Shown one piece after another: positions 18,168 through 28,271 of a stretch of 64,000 nucleotides of DNA. Within the stretch, counting starts at the first letter, position 1, and each line of letters begins with the position of its first letter. The notes under the pieces were generated by a model. It did no database searches, had not been told where the DNA came from, and was given only the letters and a program-made list of their open reading frames with translations. Origin of the DNA: Galliscardovia ingluviei (GTDB lineage Bacteria; Actinomycetota; Actinomycetes; Actinomycetales; Bifidobacteriaceae); contig NZ_BMDH01000004.1 of NCBI RefSeq assembly GCF_014635685.1, positions 46,567 through 110,566 on the forward strand. The letters run 5' to 3'. Position numbers and translations under genes: made by a program.

Positions 18168-18639
18168 GCCAATTCCTTACTGTCCAAAATATTCAGTAAA
18201 AATACAGTGCACTATGCTTTACTACCTGTGCATATGGTATTATAGCAAGCCCATACCATAGTGCGACAAAACATTAAAGCGTCATAGTCGTTTACAATAA
18301 CTATTCAAGTACATTCAGTGCATATAAGCAAAAACACTGCTGGCTAAGGTACGGCACTAATCACTTTGAGCGGCGTGAAACTCTTACCTCACGAAACCAG
18401 TACTCCAACCACTATTCTACAACTTTAGTTTACCGATAAACTAAATGTAGTAAACCCTGACAACTCTACATCATAGTATTCAACCATATTGCACAGTACT
18501 ACACAACATACCATCATAGTACTTCCAGAATTAGCACAACAATACTGCCAAGCAATGCAATGGTGCCTCACGCAACTGCGTAAGACACCATCATCAACAA
18601 TACGTAAGCACTATACGACTACCGTTGGTTCACCTAGTG
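18168..18639. other. 472-base spacer between rsmG and khpB
   Basis: No gene is seen; open frames entering from the right on the plus strand are antisense to the khpB acidic tail. It contains a 22-base inverted repeat at 18424-18445 (TTTAGTTTA / TAAACTAAA around CCGA) and a 13-pair hairpin at 18561-18590 (listed separately). The rsmG promoter must lie here but was not resolved. Confidence 0.6.
18561..18590 (-). terminator. Probable terminator of the rpmH-rnpA-yidD-yidC-khpB operon
   Basis: A 13-pair stem (TGGTGCCTCACGC / GCGTAAGACACCA with two G-U pairs in the minus-strand transcript) with a 4-base loop, about 50 bases past the khpB stop. The following T-tract is weak. Confidence 0.65.
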
Positions 18640-19416
18640 CTATTCGCCATCGACATCTTCATCGTCGGCTTCATCATCGATATCATCTTCGTCAATATCA
18701 TCATCAAAGACTTCGACGTCATCATCGTCAAGTTCTTCAATAGAGTCCTCATCCAAATCTTCATCGAGGTCGCCATCGAAAGCATCGACATCATCAAGTT
18801 CGTCACCTGACTGAGTGTCATCAGAAAGATCAATCACGTCCTCGAGCTCAACCTCGTCAAAAGCTTCATCTTCAACACTATCAGCATCTTCCAGATCATC
18901 AAGATCCTCAGCTGATCGCGCTGCAGAGGCTTTCATATATACGGTCACATAACGATGAGGTTCTTCACCGTGAGAACGCGAGCGCAAGCCCTCTTCTCGC
19001 ACGACATCATGAACAATTTTGCGCTCAAACGAATTCATTGGATCCAGCGATACCGGCTCACCAGTGTCACGCACTTCGTCAACAGCATCTAGTGCAGCAT
19101 TGCGCAGGCGTTGACGCTTACGCTTAAGATACCCATCAACATCTACAATCAAATGCGAACGCTCACCAGTTGACTGCTGTACTGCAAGGCGGCACAGCTG
19201 CTGTAAAGCATCAACAACTTCACCATTGCGTCCAATAAGGTGCTTAATATCCGTATTATCATCAGCAACAATCTGCACAACTGGTCGATTATTGCGAATA
19301 CCCATTTCAATATCGCCTTCATAATCGGCAATATCAAGTAAACCCTCTAAATAGTCGGCAGCAATATCAGCTTCTTCATTGAGCTGATCAACACTTTGCG
19401 AATCTAGTTGAGTCAT
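18640..19416 (-). CDS. khpB: RNA-binding protein KhpB/Jag (KH + R3H) with long acidic tail
   Basis: A 258-residue protein. The KH domain has the GXXG loop in LIGRNGEVVDALQQL (about residues 60-74), and the R3H domain contains SFERKIVHDVV and RSRSHGEEPHRYVTVY (about 127-160). The last ~85 residues are almost entirely Asp/Glu, an extension absent from most Jag proteins. KhpB binds RNA, usually with KhpA, and in Gram-positives affects division and cell-wall synthesis. The gene follows yidC, the classical spoIIIJ-jag arrangement. It probably ends the operon, as a hairpin lies just downstream. Confidence 0.93.
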   Translation of the reverse strand: MTQLDSQSVDQLNEEADIAADYLEGLLDIADYEGDIEMGIRNNRPVVQIVADDNTDIKHLIGRNGEVVDALQQLCRLAVQQSTGERSHLIVDVDGYLKRKRQRLRNAALDAVDEVRDTGEPVSLDPMNSFERKIVHDVVREEGLRSRSHGEEPHRYVTVYMKASAARSAEDLDDLEDADSVEDEAFDEVELEDVIDLSDDTQSGDELDDVDAFDGDLDEDLDEDSIEELDDDDVEVFDDDIDEDDIDDEADDEDVDGE

Positions 19417-19585
19417 AAGAACTCCTTACACAACCTTACACAAGCATGAACATAACTACCCCATAGTTTAGCCGTATAGCAGGAACAACACAACGAATAC
19501 CATACAAAAGCGCCCTGCATGTTTCCACACAGGACGCTTGATAGTAGCTCATTGCGGCGCTACTCGATAAGACAAATTACTTATG

Positions 19586-20623
19586 TTACTTATTACGTTG
19601 CTTACGTGACTTGTTCTTACCACGCGATGGCTGTTGACGCTGATGCCCTTTTTCAGCACGCGCTGCTTCTGCTTGACGAGCCTTCTCCAAAGCCTCTTCT
19701 TCAAGACTTGGCAAACCAAGACGTTCACGTCGAGCAGTTTCGCGCTTGCGTACACGAATCTCGCGAGCCTCTGCTGCCGGCGATCCTGGCGTTGGCATAT
19801 GTTCAACTTGCCAAATAGTCTGTCCCAAAGTCCACAAATTATTGGTAAGCCAGTATACGAGTACAGCGAAGGAGAACATTACACCGGAGAAGATGTACAT
19901 TACAGGGAAAATAAATGCCATAGAACGCTGCATGCGATACTGCTGACCGCCGATTTGGTCCTTTGGCATATTTCTACGCAGGTTATAGTACTGAGACAGG
20001 AAGAGGGTTAAACACATTAAGGCAATAAAAATACCAATGGTTACACGACCGCCGCCAGAGGTGCTACCGAATACGTCAGCCAAAGAAACATTAAAAACGT
20101 GGGTATCCTCAATATCCGCTGCAATCTGCTGACTAAATGCACCATATGGTTCTTTCAATCCGCGTGCGATATAGCTCACCGATGAAAGTACGTAGAACAT
20201 GGTCATAAATATAGGGCTCTGAATCAGCGCAGGTACACACGATCCCATCGGGTTTGCTCCGGTATCCTGATAGAGCTTCATTGTCTCGCGATTGAGCGCT
20301 TCACGACTTGCTGGATCGTTTTTGCCCTTGTACTTATCTTGAATATGCTTGAGCTTTGGCTGCATCGCCTGCATTTTGCGCATGGATATCATTTGTTTGA
20401 TAAATAGTGGCAAAATCAGAAGTCGTACCAGTATTACCAGCAAAATAATAGAAAGTACCCAAGCGATACCTGGACCATCGTTAAAACCGATAAGAACTAG
20501 ACCCTTGTGCAGGACGTTCAAAATATGCGTCATTAACCACTCAAGTGGGTACAGTAAACGATATAGCCATGCAAAAATGCCGGCACTATCAAGTGTAAAC
20601 GTTTGTTGGCTTGCAGGATTCAT
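19586..20623 (-). CDS. yidC: Membrane protein insertase YidC (OxaA type)
   Basis: A 345-residue Gram-positive YidC with about five hydrophobic segments and no large periplasmic domain. The conserved region runs from LSIILLVILVRLLILPLFIKQM (about 55-75), containing the hydrophilic-groove arginine, to the QSPIFMTMFYVL segment near 130-145. The ~65-residue C-terminal tail is strongly basic (KGHQRQQPSRGKNKSRKQ), as in YidC forms that bind the ribosome. YidC inserts membrane proteins alone or with SecYEG. No lipobox is obvious. It starts two bases after the yidD stop. Confidence 0.95.
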   Translation of the reverse strand: MNPASQQTFTLDSAGIFAWLYRLLYPLEWLMTHILNVLHKGLVLIGFNDGPGIAWVLSIILLVILVRLLILPLFIKQMISMRKMQAMQPKLKHIQDKYKGKNDPASREALNRETMKLYQDTGANPMGSCVPALIQSPIFMTMFYVLSSVSYIARGLKEPYGAFSQQIAADIEDTHVFNVSLADVFGSTSGGGRVTIGIFIALMCLTLFLSQYYNLRRNMPKDQIGGQQYRMQRSMAFIFPVMYIFSGVMFSFAVLVYWLTNNLWTLGQTIWQVEHMPTPGSPAAEAREIRVRKRETARRERLGLPSLEEEALEKARQAEAARAEKGHQRQQPSRGKNKSRKQRNK

Positions 20624-20625
20624 GA

Positions 20626-21054
20626 CTAGTCTGTACTCTCCTCAGTAGGCAATGGAGTTAGTCTCGGCTCTTCATGAGCTTTCGACCAAGAAAATCGGTA
20701 AAAAATTGAGAATTGTTGCGGCACATCATCAATTCCACCGCGGCTCCATGGTCGACACCTGAGTAGCCGTAAGACAGTTAGTACACTACCACGAGCTGCA
20801 CCAAATCGGCGCAGTGCGGTTAATGCATAGTTGGAACATGTTGGATAATATTTACAACTTGGTCCAAATAATGGTGAAATTCGACGTTGATACCAGCGAA
20901 CAGCACGGATAAGACCTTTTGCGGCTATACTCTGAATACGTTGCGCATGCTGTGGATACTGCGTATTATTCCCAGTACATTCTTGTACCATACTCATATT
21001 CAGTGCACTATCTACTCGGTATGTATTACGAGATATGAACCATGCATAAATCAT
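20626..21054 (-). CDS. yidD: Membrane protein insertion efficiency factor YidD
   Basis: The YidD core is clear: RWYQRRISPLFGPSCKYYPTC at about residues 53-73, then SNYALTALRRFGAARG and LLRCRPWSRGGIDDVP. The family is a small cytoplasmic, membrane-associated protein that aids YidC-dependent insertion. As drawn the protein has 142 residues, with ~45 residues ahead of the core; family members usually have far fewer, so the true start may be an internal ATG at 20997 or 20991. No start has a strong ribosome binding site. It lies between rnpA and yidC in the standard operon. Confidence 0.9.
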   Translation of the reverse strand: MIYAWFISRNTYRVDSALNMSMVQECTGNNTQYPQHAQRIQSIAAKGLIRAVRWYQRRISPLFGPSCKYYPTCSNYALTALRRFGAARGSVLTVLRLLRCRPWSRGGIDDVPQQFSIFYRFSWSKAHEEPRLTPLPTEESTD

Positions 21055-21091
21055 ACATATGCATGTATCACTTGTGTTAATCTGCTACTTG

Positions 21092-21523
21092 TTATTCGCT
21101 GACAGTGTGTTTTGCAGATTCATGCTTTGTAGCTTTGTGAGCAATGCTCGTAAAAGTACGTGCGATTTGCTGATCAAGCTGCGCAAATGACACATGGTTC
21201 GCTGTTGGTTTTGCGCGAATAACGACATCACAATACTGTGGTAATAGCGTCTCATAGTGCTTTGCTAACACCCGCAGTCTGCGTTTGACATGATTGCGCG
21301 CCACAGCATTACCAACGGCTTTAGAGACAGCCAACCCAAGCCGACGTTGTGTGTCTTCAGCGCACTCTCGGCGACACACTTGCGGCTTTTCTGCAGATTG
21401 AATCTCATCAATCTGTTGATTCACTGATCGGATATGAAAATGGACCACAAGATCCTTACTGGATACTTTGGTCCTAGTTTTCAAAACCGTTACAAAGTCA
21501 CGGTGACTCTTAAGACGCTGCAA
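21092..21523 (-). CDS. rnpA: Ribonuclease P protein component
   Basis: A 143-residue basic protein with the RNR signature AVGNAVARNHVKRRLRVL at about residues 70-87 and the N-terminal LKSHRDFVTVLK. It binds the RNase P RNA and helps cleave 5' leaders from pre-tRNAs. A ~25-residue Glu/Gln-rich insertion lies between the first beta strand and the RNR motif, longer than in most homologues. It is the second gene of the rpmH operon; the RNase P RNA gene (rnpB) is not in the window. Confidence 0.95.
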   Translation of the reverse strand: MQRLKSHRDFVTVLKTRTKVSSKDLVVHFHIRSVNQQIDEIQSAEKPQVCRRECAEDTQRRLGLAVSKAVGNAVARNHVKRRLRVLAKHYETLLPQYCDVVIRAKPTANHVSFAQLDQQIARTFTSIAHKATKHESAKHTVSE

Positions 21524-21571
21524 CTTACCCCCGCACGACTGTGCTGTTCATGTGTATAGTGCAACTGCCGT

Positions 21572-21706
21572 ATCAGGCGGACAGTACCTTGCGTCCCTTT
21601 GCGCGACGACGGTTGATCAGGGCGCGACCTGAACGTGTACGCATGCGAGCGCGGAAACCGTGCTTCATATGACGACGGCGATTATTTGGCTGGAATGTCC
21701 TTTTCA
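21572..21706 (-). CDS. rpmH: 50S ribosomal protein L34
   Basis: A 44-codon gene, found by reading the minus strand. The product begins [19 protein letters not shown] and ends GRKVLSA, unmistakably L34, a small basic protein of the large ribosomal subunit. GGGAG lies eight bases before the ATG. It is the first gene of the rpmH-rnpA-yidD-yidC-khpB operon and is divergent from dnaA, the standard bacterial origin layout. Confidence 0.97.
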
Positions 21707-22239
21707 TATCTGCTCCCGTTTATTGGCCATGTCCGGGCATGGCTCCCTCATGAGTCAAGCCTTTCTAATGTACACATAGCGCAGGACGGTGTCAAACTCA
21801 ATGTCGATAGATAAAGCCTTACACCATATAGCGTGTCGCGCAAATATCGCACTTCTTCACCCTACTACCACATCCAATACATAACTACATTTAGGTTTTC
21901 TCAACGGTGAATTCACTATATATTCCACTACTCTATGCAGGTGTAAAACTGTACAATGCAAGTTATCCACAATTTGCATTTTTCTGGGGATTTGCTATAT
22001 TTTGCAACACGCGAACATGTGGATAACTCTGTGAAATTAGCGTATAAAAGACTCTACTAGGCGTATTATTGTGCATAGTAAACACAGGGACATACCACTT
22101 TGCATGAAGATAGCTACCACCACTGTTAGCTAATTTGTATACCCTACAAGGAACTGTATGCACCCATAGGAGCAATGCTCCTACGCCATGCCACGCTACG
22201 GACAGTACACAGGTCGAAGGTTTGAAGAAGGAGACGCTT
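21707..22239. promoter_or_regulatory. rpmH-dnaA divergent spacer with two perfect DnaA boxes
   Basis: A 533-base spacer with TTATCCACA at 21963-21971 and TGTGGATAA at 22018-22026. These are suited to dnaA autoregulation and may form an upstream subregion of oriC. The divergent promoters of rpmH and dnaA lie here but are not resolved. Open frames upstream of the dnaA start are not supported. Confidence 0.75.
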
Positions 22240-24174
22240 ATGGACCAGCTGGATCAGCACAATGCTTCGCCAGCCGATAATGCTGCTCGCATTTGGACCA
22301 ATGCGAGCGCAAGCCTTCGCGCCAGCGGATTACTTACTCCACGCGAATTAGCCTGCGTGGATGATATTTCGCCGGTTAGTGTATTCGATTCAATGATTGT
22401 GCTCAATGCTTCTAACGAAACTACACGATCTACTGTCGAACAGAAGCATGAAGTCATGGAGGCTTTACAGGCAGCTAATGGCGGTATTCCATTAACCCCA
22501 TTAATTAAAATTGTGCCACCGCGTCCATCATTGGCACAGCGCAACGCAATGCGAAAGTCTCCTACCCAAGCTCCTGCACAATCGTCGCAGGGTGGCCAAC
22601 AGTTACCAAACCAATCTATAAATTCACAGCCTGTACAGCCACAATCTGCACAAGTACAACAGTTTTCCACTCCTGTACAACAATTCGGCACGCAAGTACA
22701 AGATGCTGGCAATATTCAGCCAACTAATATGCAACCAAGCTCAGGCGTTACTCAGTATGCAGATTCTGGAGTAGGACAGCCAAGCAGCCAAGCACAGTCT
22801 TTTAATACTCAGCAGCAACCGCAGCAATTCAACGCGCAGCAATTCGCACAACCTAATACTTCGTATGCTGTGGGTTCAGCGCAGCCATCCCAGTCAGCAG
22901 CGCCTGCTCAGCCACTTCATGCAGAACAGCCAATACATTGGCAAGGCTCTAGCGCTGCTACCACCCCTAGCACCGCTGGAGCATATACTCAGCCGTCGGG
23001 TAATACCAATCCTCATTTTGTTCAGCAGCGCTTTGACGATACTTTGCCTCTTAGTGGCAATGATGACAGCAGTTTATCTCCGCTCGAGCTCAATCGAGGT
23101 AAGAATAAAACAACCCGTGACAAGCTCACGCATCTTGACGTCAATGCCACCTTTGCAACCTTTGTACCGGGCGACTCTAATCGTTTCGCCCACAGTGCCG
23201 CCCTTGCTGTTGCAGAATCTCCCGGAAGAACCTTTAATCCGCTATGTATTTATGGCGGTTCTGGGCTTGGTAAAACGCATTTGCTTAATGCTATTGGCAA
23301 TTACGCACTCAAAGAAGACCCGACGCTTAAAGTGCGCTATGTCAATTCAGAGGAATTTATCAATGACTTTATCGAGTCACTACAAGGATCTGCACAAACA
23401 GGCGGCATTATTACTGAGTTCCATCGCCGCTATCGCGAAGTAGACGTGCTGCTTATTGACGATATCCAATTCCTTGGAGGCAAGGGAGAAACGCTACAGC
23501 AGTTCTTCCATACGTTCAATGCCTTGCACAGTGCTAATAAACAAATCGTTATTGCCTCCGATGTGGCTCCAAAGAATCTTAAGGGCTTTGAGGAACGTCT
23601 TATCACTCGATTTGAATCTGGGCTATCCGTAGATGTGCTTCCACCAGATTTAGAGACACGCATTGCTATCTTGCGCATGAAAGCGCAAATTAGCGGCTTG
23701 GATATTCCAGAGGATGCTCTCGATTTTATTGCAGAGCAAGTTACTGATAATGTGCGCGAGCTTGAGGGCGCGTTAACACGTGTAACCGCTATGGCGAGTT
23801 TGAATGATCAGGTGATTACACGTTCTTTGGTGCAGCAAACCTTGCAGGACTTCTTTACTGCAGAGGTGGAGATTCGTCCAACAGATATTATTAATATCGT
23901 TGCCACTTATTTCTCTGTTTCCTTTGATGAAATTGTTGGGCCTTGGCGAGCTAAAAACGTGGTATTTCCTCGCCAAGTAGCAATGTATTTAACTCGAGAA
24001 CTTACTAGTCAGTCACTTCATGATATTGGATTAATTTTTGGCGGCAGGGATCATTCTACAGTAATGCATGCGTGTAAGAAGATTCAAACTGCCATGTCTC
24101 AAGAGCGCGAAGTTTACAACTATGTCACTGAGTTAACAAATAAGATTAAGCGACAGCCTACAGCTAACCATTAA
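22240..24174 (+). CDS. dnaA: Chromosomal replication initiator DnaA
   Basis: A 644-residue DnaA, long for the family. Domain I (about 1-95) is followed by a ~210-residue Gln/Pro/Ser-rich linker (domain II), typical of actinobacteria. The AAA+ domain has Walker [10 protein letters not shown] near 341-349 and Walker B LLIDDIQF near 403; domain IV carries the DNA-binding signature [15 protein letters not shown] near 600. ATP-DnaA binds DnaA boxes and opens oriC. The ATG at 22240 has AAGAAGGAG six bases upstream, a strong site; the open frame extends 35 codons further upstream without a site. Confidence 0.97.
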   Translation: MDQLDQHNASPADNAARIWTNASASLRASGLLTPRELACVDDISPVSVFDSMIVLNASNETTRSTVEQKHEVMEALQAANGGIPLTPLIKIVPPRPSLAQRNAMRKSPTQAPAQSSQGGQQLPNQSINSQPVQPQSAQVQQFSTPVQQFGTQVQDAGNIQPTNMQPSSGVTQYADSGVGQPSSQAQSFNTQQQPQQFNAQQFAQPNTSYAVGSAQPSQSAAPAQPLHAEQPIHWQGSSAATTPSTAGAYTQPSGNTNPHFVQQRFDDTLPLSGNDDSSLSPLELNRGKNKTTRDKLTHLDVNATFATFVPGDSNRFAHSAALAVAESPGRTFNPLCIYGGSGLGKTHLLNAIGNYALKEDPTLKVRYVNSEEFINDFIESLQGSAQTGGIITEFHRRYREVDVLLIDDIQFLGGKGETLQQFFHTFNALHSANKQIVIASDVAPKNLKGFEERLITRFESGLSVDVLPPDLETRIAILRMKAQISGLDIPEDALDFIAEQVTDNVRELEGALTRVTAMASLNDQVITRSLVQQTLQDFFTAEVEIRPTDIINIVATYFSVSFDEIVGPWRAKNVVFPRQVAMYLTRELTSQSLHDIGLIFGGRDHSTVMHACKKIQTAMSQEREVYNYVTELTNKIKRQPTANH

Positions 24175-25102
24175 GTCTTAAGCTTTAGGATATTTTGCTA
24201 CGCGAACTTTTATTTACGTTGCAATTACAATATTTCAACATATCCTCTTATGAGATTGAGCACGCTCTTGCAACGCATATTGTATTGTAAATATCGTTAA
24301 AGAGCAGCATTGTATGTTGTTCATATCACTCAATTTTAACGTAAATTTTTTTGTTTAGTTTACCGATTAACATCAAGAAGCACAGCTGACAATATCATTC
24401 TTGCTCAATAGTTTATCAGCTCAGTAGTCTATGAGTAGCAGGATTCGAGTAGTACCTTGCATACTGATGACATCGGATATGCGCACTTCACGTTGTGAGA
24501 ATAACTCCGAGTATAACATGTGTATAGGTTGTTAATCTATTGTGGAAAACAAGTTGATAACTTGTAATATCGTTGCAATTACAAGGTTAATCCTGTGGAT
24601 AACCATGTTTATATACTGCGTAAAACTTATGGAAAACGCTTTACAAATACTTTATGCGCTAAAAGTGCTTAGATTCTCTGCAAATTTTTTGCTGCGACAC
24701 ACCCGGTGCTCTTATGTTTTGCACTAATTTATACACATTTCTTCCACTTTATCGGGTTTTTTCAGCGGAGAACCTCGTTGAAAACTTGACTTTGCCAGTG
24801 TATAGGCTGTGGAAAACTTCACTCAAATTGTGGAAAACTTAAATTGCTCAAGATTCAGTGGAAAACTACCCTACTTATCCGCATCATTTCAACATTTCTT
24901 CCACATACAACATACGCTATACAACCCTATAATTAGCAATGAAAATCTGAACTTATCCACAATTTCCACCACACTTATTATTACTACACTCTCTTATATC
25001 TATATTTTATAATCATCATAATCATAATGCGATAACAGCCTTGAATTTCATCCTCATTTTTGCGCTACACTAAACACAGCAGCAATTGAGCAAAGGAAAG
25101 CA
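24175..25102. other. Probable oriC: dnaA-dnaN spacer
   Basis: A 928-base AT-rich spacer. Exact DnaA boxes: TGTGGATAA at 24594-24602 and TTATCCACA at 24953-24961. Near-consensus boxes: TGTGGAAAA at 24541-24549, 24808-24816 and 24829-24837, and TTATCCGCA at 24875-24883. Thirteen bases after the last exact box is TTATTATTACTA (24975-24986), which reads TAG-TAA-TAA-TAA on the other strand, like a DnaA-trio, and runs into a very AT-rich stretch to 25030 that could be the unwinding element. A 14-base direct repeat CGTTGCAATTACAA (24217, 24571) and overlapping inverted repeats (24549-24565; 24561-24585) are also present. Confidence 0.8.
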
Positions 25103-26224
25103 ATGAAAGTTGAAGTCAATACACAAGCCCTTGCTGAAGCAACAGCATGGACCACACGAGTTATTCCATCACGTCCAGCATCTCCAATTCTTTCAGGTGT
25201 TAAACTAGAAGCATTCAACGGAGTATTGCAACTATCTGCTTTTGATTACGAAATTTCCTCTCGTCATCACATTGAAGCAGGCATTGACGAACCAGGAACT
25301 GTAATTGTACTCGGTAAACTACTCACTGATATTGTTAAATCTCTTCCAGAAGAAGTAACAACATTACAAACTGATGATACTCGCCTGACGATTAGCAGCG
25401 GTAAAACATCATTTATTTTGCAATTGATGCCGGAGCAAGACTACCCTGATCTACCTGTAGTACCACCAACATTAGGTACTATTGACGGACAGGTCTTTGC
25501 CAATGCTATTGCACAAGCTTCAGTTGCTGTAGCTCGCGAAGAAAATCGTCCAGTACTTACTGGCATTCATATGCAATTTACCGGTGAACAAGTAGTATTA
25601 ACAGCTACGGACCGGTTCCGCCTATCTCGAGCTACTTTCAACTGGAGTCCACAAAACCCTGATATTGCAGTACAAACTTTGGTCCGAGGCGCCTATCTTA
25701 AAGATATCGCCCGTTCTCTCAATACTGCACAAGATCTTACCCTCGATTTTGCACCAGACGCGCCAACGCTAATGGGATTTGAAAATGACGGACGCAGTTC
25801 TACTGTACAGCTTATTGATGGCGAATTCCCGACGGTAGACCGCTTATTTGCAGACGAATATCCTATTCATGCAGTTATCGAAAAGCAACTGTTACTTGAT
25901 GCCATTCGCCGTGTAGCACTTGTAGCAGAGCGCAATGCTCCAATTCGCATGGCTTTTAATGGCGATGAAGTATCACTTTCTGCAAGTGGTGATGAACAAT
26001 CCGGTCATGATGTGCTCCCAGTTGATCTTGATGGTAATGAAATTATGGTTGCTTTCAATCCAACATATTTGGTTGAAGGACTTTCTGCTATTCGTGAGCC
26101 GTACGTGCGTATGAAAATGACAGATTCGCTGAAAGCAGTTGAGTTTAACGGTCAACAAGAGGCAACGGGTGACGAATCATTAGCATACCGTTATCTGCTC
26201 GTGCCAATGCGTTCTGCAGAATAA
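25103..26224 (+). CDS. dnaN: DNA polymerase III beta clamp
   Basis: A 373-residue sliding clamp beginning MKVEVNTQALAEATAW, with three repeated clamp subdomains and the usual ending ALAYRYLLVPMR-like (YRYLLVPMRSAE). It forms a ring dimer that tethers polymerase to DNA. AAAGGAAAG upstream fixes the start. It follows the oriC spacer and precedes two hairpins, suggesting its transcript can end before recF. Confidence 0.97.
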   Translation: MKVEVNTQALAEATAWTTRVIPSRPASPILSGVKLEAFNGVLQLSAFDYEISSRHHIEAGIDEPGTVIVLGKLLTDIVKSLPEEVTTLQTDDTRLTISSGKTSFILQLMPEQDYPDLPVVPPTLGTIDGQVFANAIAQASVAVAREENRPVLTGIHMQFTGEQVVLTATDRFRLSRATFNWSPQNPDIAVQTLVRGAYLKDIARSLNTAQDLTLDFAPDAPTLMGFENDGRSSTVQLIDGEFPTVDRLFADEYPIHAVIEKQLLLDAIRRVALVAERNAPIRMAFNGDEVSLSASGDEQSGHDVLPVDLDGNEIMVAFNPTYLVEGLSAIREPYVRMKMTDSLKAVEFNGQQEATGDESLAYRYLLVPMRSAE

Positions 26225-26229
26225 CACTA

Positions 26230-26330
26230 TAGTGGGGTTGGGAGCACACACCAGCATGAATAGCCCCACTACTATTTGATATTCAAAGCAATTCACTATC
26301 GATGCGGGTTTGGTTCATACCAGCCCGCAT
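26230..26330 (+). terminator. Two successive hairpins after dnaN
   Basis: The first pairs TAGTGGGG (26230-26237) with CCCCACTA (26264-26271). The second pairs ATGCGGG (26302-26308) with CCCGCAT (26324-26330), with an inner GGT/ACC. Neither has a long T-run, so termination may be partial. Confidence 0.55.
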
Positions 26331-26517
26331 TTGGCTATGTAGCTATTCGACTATTGCTGTAGATTGTTTCTGACTACTACTGCTACAGCGTTATGTAATA
26401 CAGCAGATAGATTCTAATTGCCCTACCCTATTAGCTCCATTATGGTTATAATATGGGCTGTTATAGGCAAACAGGAAAGTTGCATACGATAGGCAATATC
26501 AATAGATAAGGAAGATA

Positions 26518-27789
26518 GTGTATCTTACAAGACTTGCATTAGACGATTTTCGATCGTGGCAAAACTTACTTATTGATGTTACGCCTGGTATTACCGTACT
26601 CTATGGTGCCAATGGTCTTGGCAAAACTAATATTGTTGAAGCGATCGAAGTACTTGCAACAGGAACAAGCCATCGTGCACACAGTACCATTCCACTAATT
26701 CGTGCAGGACAGCAAAAGGCTACGATTCGTGCCAACGTTATCAATAATGATGAGTCTCAAACCACATATGAGATTTCACTTGCTGCAAAAGGCGCCAACC
26801 GAGCGCGTATTAATGGCGGCAAATCCGTATATATGCGTGATGTTGTAGGGCAAATCCCAGTAGTAGCGTTTGCGCCGGATGATCAGCAATTAGTTACCCA
26901 AGATCCTAGTTTACGAAGATCGTTTATCAACCAAGCAGGAGCACTACTCAACCCTGATTATTACGCCATATTGCAACAATATATGCAGGTTGCTAAGCAG
27001 CGCGTGGCATTGCTAAAAACATTGCAGCATCAGGATGAAGGTTTTGATATTAGTGCGACCTTACAAAATCTTGAGATTTGGACTGGGCAATTTATTGAGC
27101 TTGGCTTGCGTCTGACCCTCGCACGTGAGCAGATTATACATCAACTTGCAGAGCCATTTACACGTATCTATAGCCGGCTCACCTCCGGAGATACGAGTGC
27201 CCGCATAATCTATGCTCCATCTTTTGAAGAAGTTCAAGAGCAGACGCCTCAGGAGTCTACATTTCAAGGGTCTTATCACCAAGAAACCGTGGGCAGCGAA
27301 GACATTACAGAACACGATATTCAATCCATCAAAGCAAATATTAGTGAGCATTTTAGGAGAATTTACGCTGGCGAAGTTGCCAGAGGACAGAATTTAATTG
27401 GTCCTCACCGCGATGATGTACTTATTGAGCTTCACGGGTTTTCGGCAAAAGAATATGCATCAAATGGCGAGGCATGGACACTGGCACTTGCCTTGAAAAT
27501 GGCGTTATGTGAGGTTCTTGAGCAACAGCTGCAGAGCGAACCCATTATTATTTTGGATGATGTGTTTGCACAACTTGATATGAATCGACGTGAGCAGATT
27601 ATGGAATTTGCTCAGCAGAAAACCCAAGTATTCATTACGATGGCAGCTCTTCGCGACCTTCCAGATGGTATGGAAGCGCAGTTGATTGATGTCGAGCGAT
27701 GCGCGCAAGAACAGATTGCCAGTCAGCACGATGAGATGATGCATCTTGTTGCAAACATGGTCAAGCAGAAGTCTCAGGAGCAAGCATAG
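26518..27789 (+). CDS. recF: DNA replication and repair protein RecF
   Basis: A 423-residue SMC-like ATPase. Starts with YLTRLALDDFRSW, Walker A GANGLGKTN at about residues 30-38, a signature-type segment near 300 (GPHRDD), and Walker B PIIILDDVFAQLD near 343. RecF with RecO and RecR loads RecA at gaps. The start is GTG at 26518 with AAGGAAG just upstream. The dciA-like gene begins two bases after its stop. Confidence 0.96.
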   Translation: MYLTRLALDDFRSWQNLLIDVTPGITVLYGANGLGKTNIVEAIEVLATGTSHRAHSTIPLIRAGQQKATIRANVINNDESQTTYEISLAAKGANRARINGGKSVYMRDVVGQIPVVAFAPDDQQLVTQDPSLRRSFINQAGALLNPDYYAILQQYMQVAKQRVALLKTLQHQDEGFDISATLQNLEIWTGQFIELGLRLTLAREQIIHQLAEPFTRIYSRLTSGDTSARIIYAPSFEEVQEQTPQESTFQGSYHQETVGSEDITEHDIQSIKANISEHFRRIYAGEVARGQNLIGPHRDDVLIELHGFSAKEYASNGEAWTLALALKMALCEVLEQQLQSEPIIILDDVFAQLDMNRREQIMEFAQQKTQVFITMAALRDLPDGMEAQLIDVERCAQEQIASQHDEMMHLVANMVKQKSQEQA

Positions 27790-27791
27790 CA

Positions 27792-28271
27792 ATGAGAACA
27801 CCTCCTATTGCACAAGTGCTTCATCTCGATCAAAGAAAACTTGCAGCACAGGTATTTGAACGCTATGCGCAGCGTGCCCAACTCTATGAAGAGCGACGCA
27901 AACGTGCACAATTAGCATTAGAGCAGTTTGGTGCACCTGGTAGAGATCCTGAACAACTGGGTAATGTGTTGCAAACGCTTGCAGGACAGAGTGCGTGGAA
28001 ACCACATTTACTACTAGCCCAGTTAAATAACCATTGGGATCAAGTTGTTGGCAAACAGATTGCACAATATTCACGTGTAGACTCGTATGTTGACGGGGTG
28101 CTGACTATTCGTGCAAATTCGCCAGTATGGGTATCACAATTGACCTACTTAGTGCCGCAAATTGAGCAGACAATAGCAAAAAAATTAGAAGGCTTGCCTT
28201 TAGAAAAAGTGCAGATTACGGGACCTGGCGTGGGGCGTAAACGCTCTCGATACATACATTCTTGGCGATAG
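27792..28271 (+). CDS. dciA: DUF721 / DciA-like protein
   Basis: A 159-residue protein of the DUF721 (DciA) family. The core WDQVVGKQIAQYSRVDSYVDGVLTIRANSPVWVSQL (given here in pieces: WDQVVGKQIAQ and VLTIRANSPVWVSQL) lies at about residues 76-118 and is the recognised signature. DciA is the ancestral loader of the replicative helicase DnaB in bacteria without DnaC or DnaI. The place between recF and gyrB is the standard actinobacterial position. The start overlaps nothing but follows recF by two bases, so translation is probably coupled. Confidence 0.88.
   Translation: MRTPPIAQVLHLDQRKLAAQVFERYAQRAQLYEERRKRAQLALEQFGAPGRDPEQLGNVLQTLAGQSAWKPHLLLAQLNNHWDQVVGKQIAQYSRVDSYVDGVLTIRANSPVWVSQLTYLVPQIEQTIAKKLEGLPLEKVQITGPGVGRKRSRYIHSWR

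Noticed and set aside
18625..18810. Plus-strand hydrophobic 61-residue open frame resembling a membrane peptide
   Set aside because: It is the antisense of the Asp/Glu codon run in khpB; the complement of acidic codons reads as Ile/Val/Phe.
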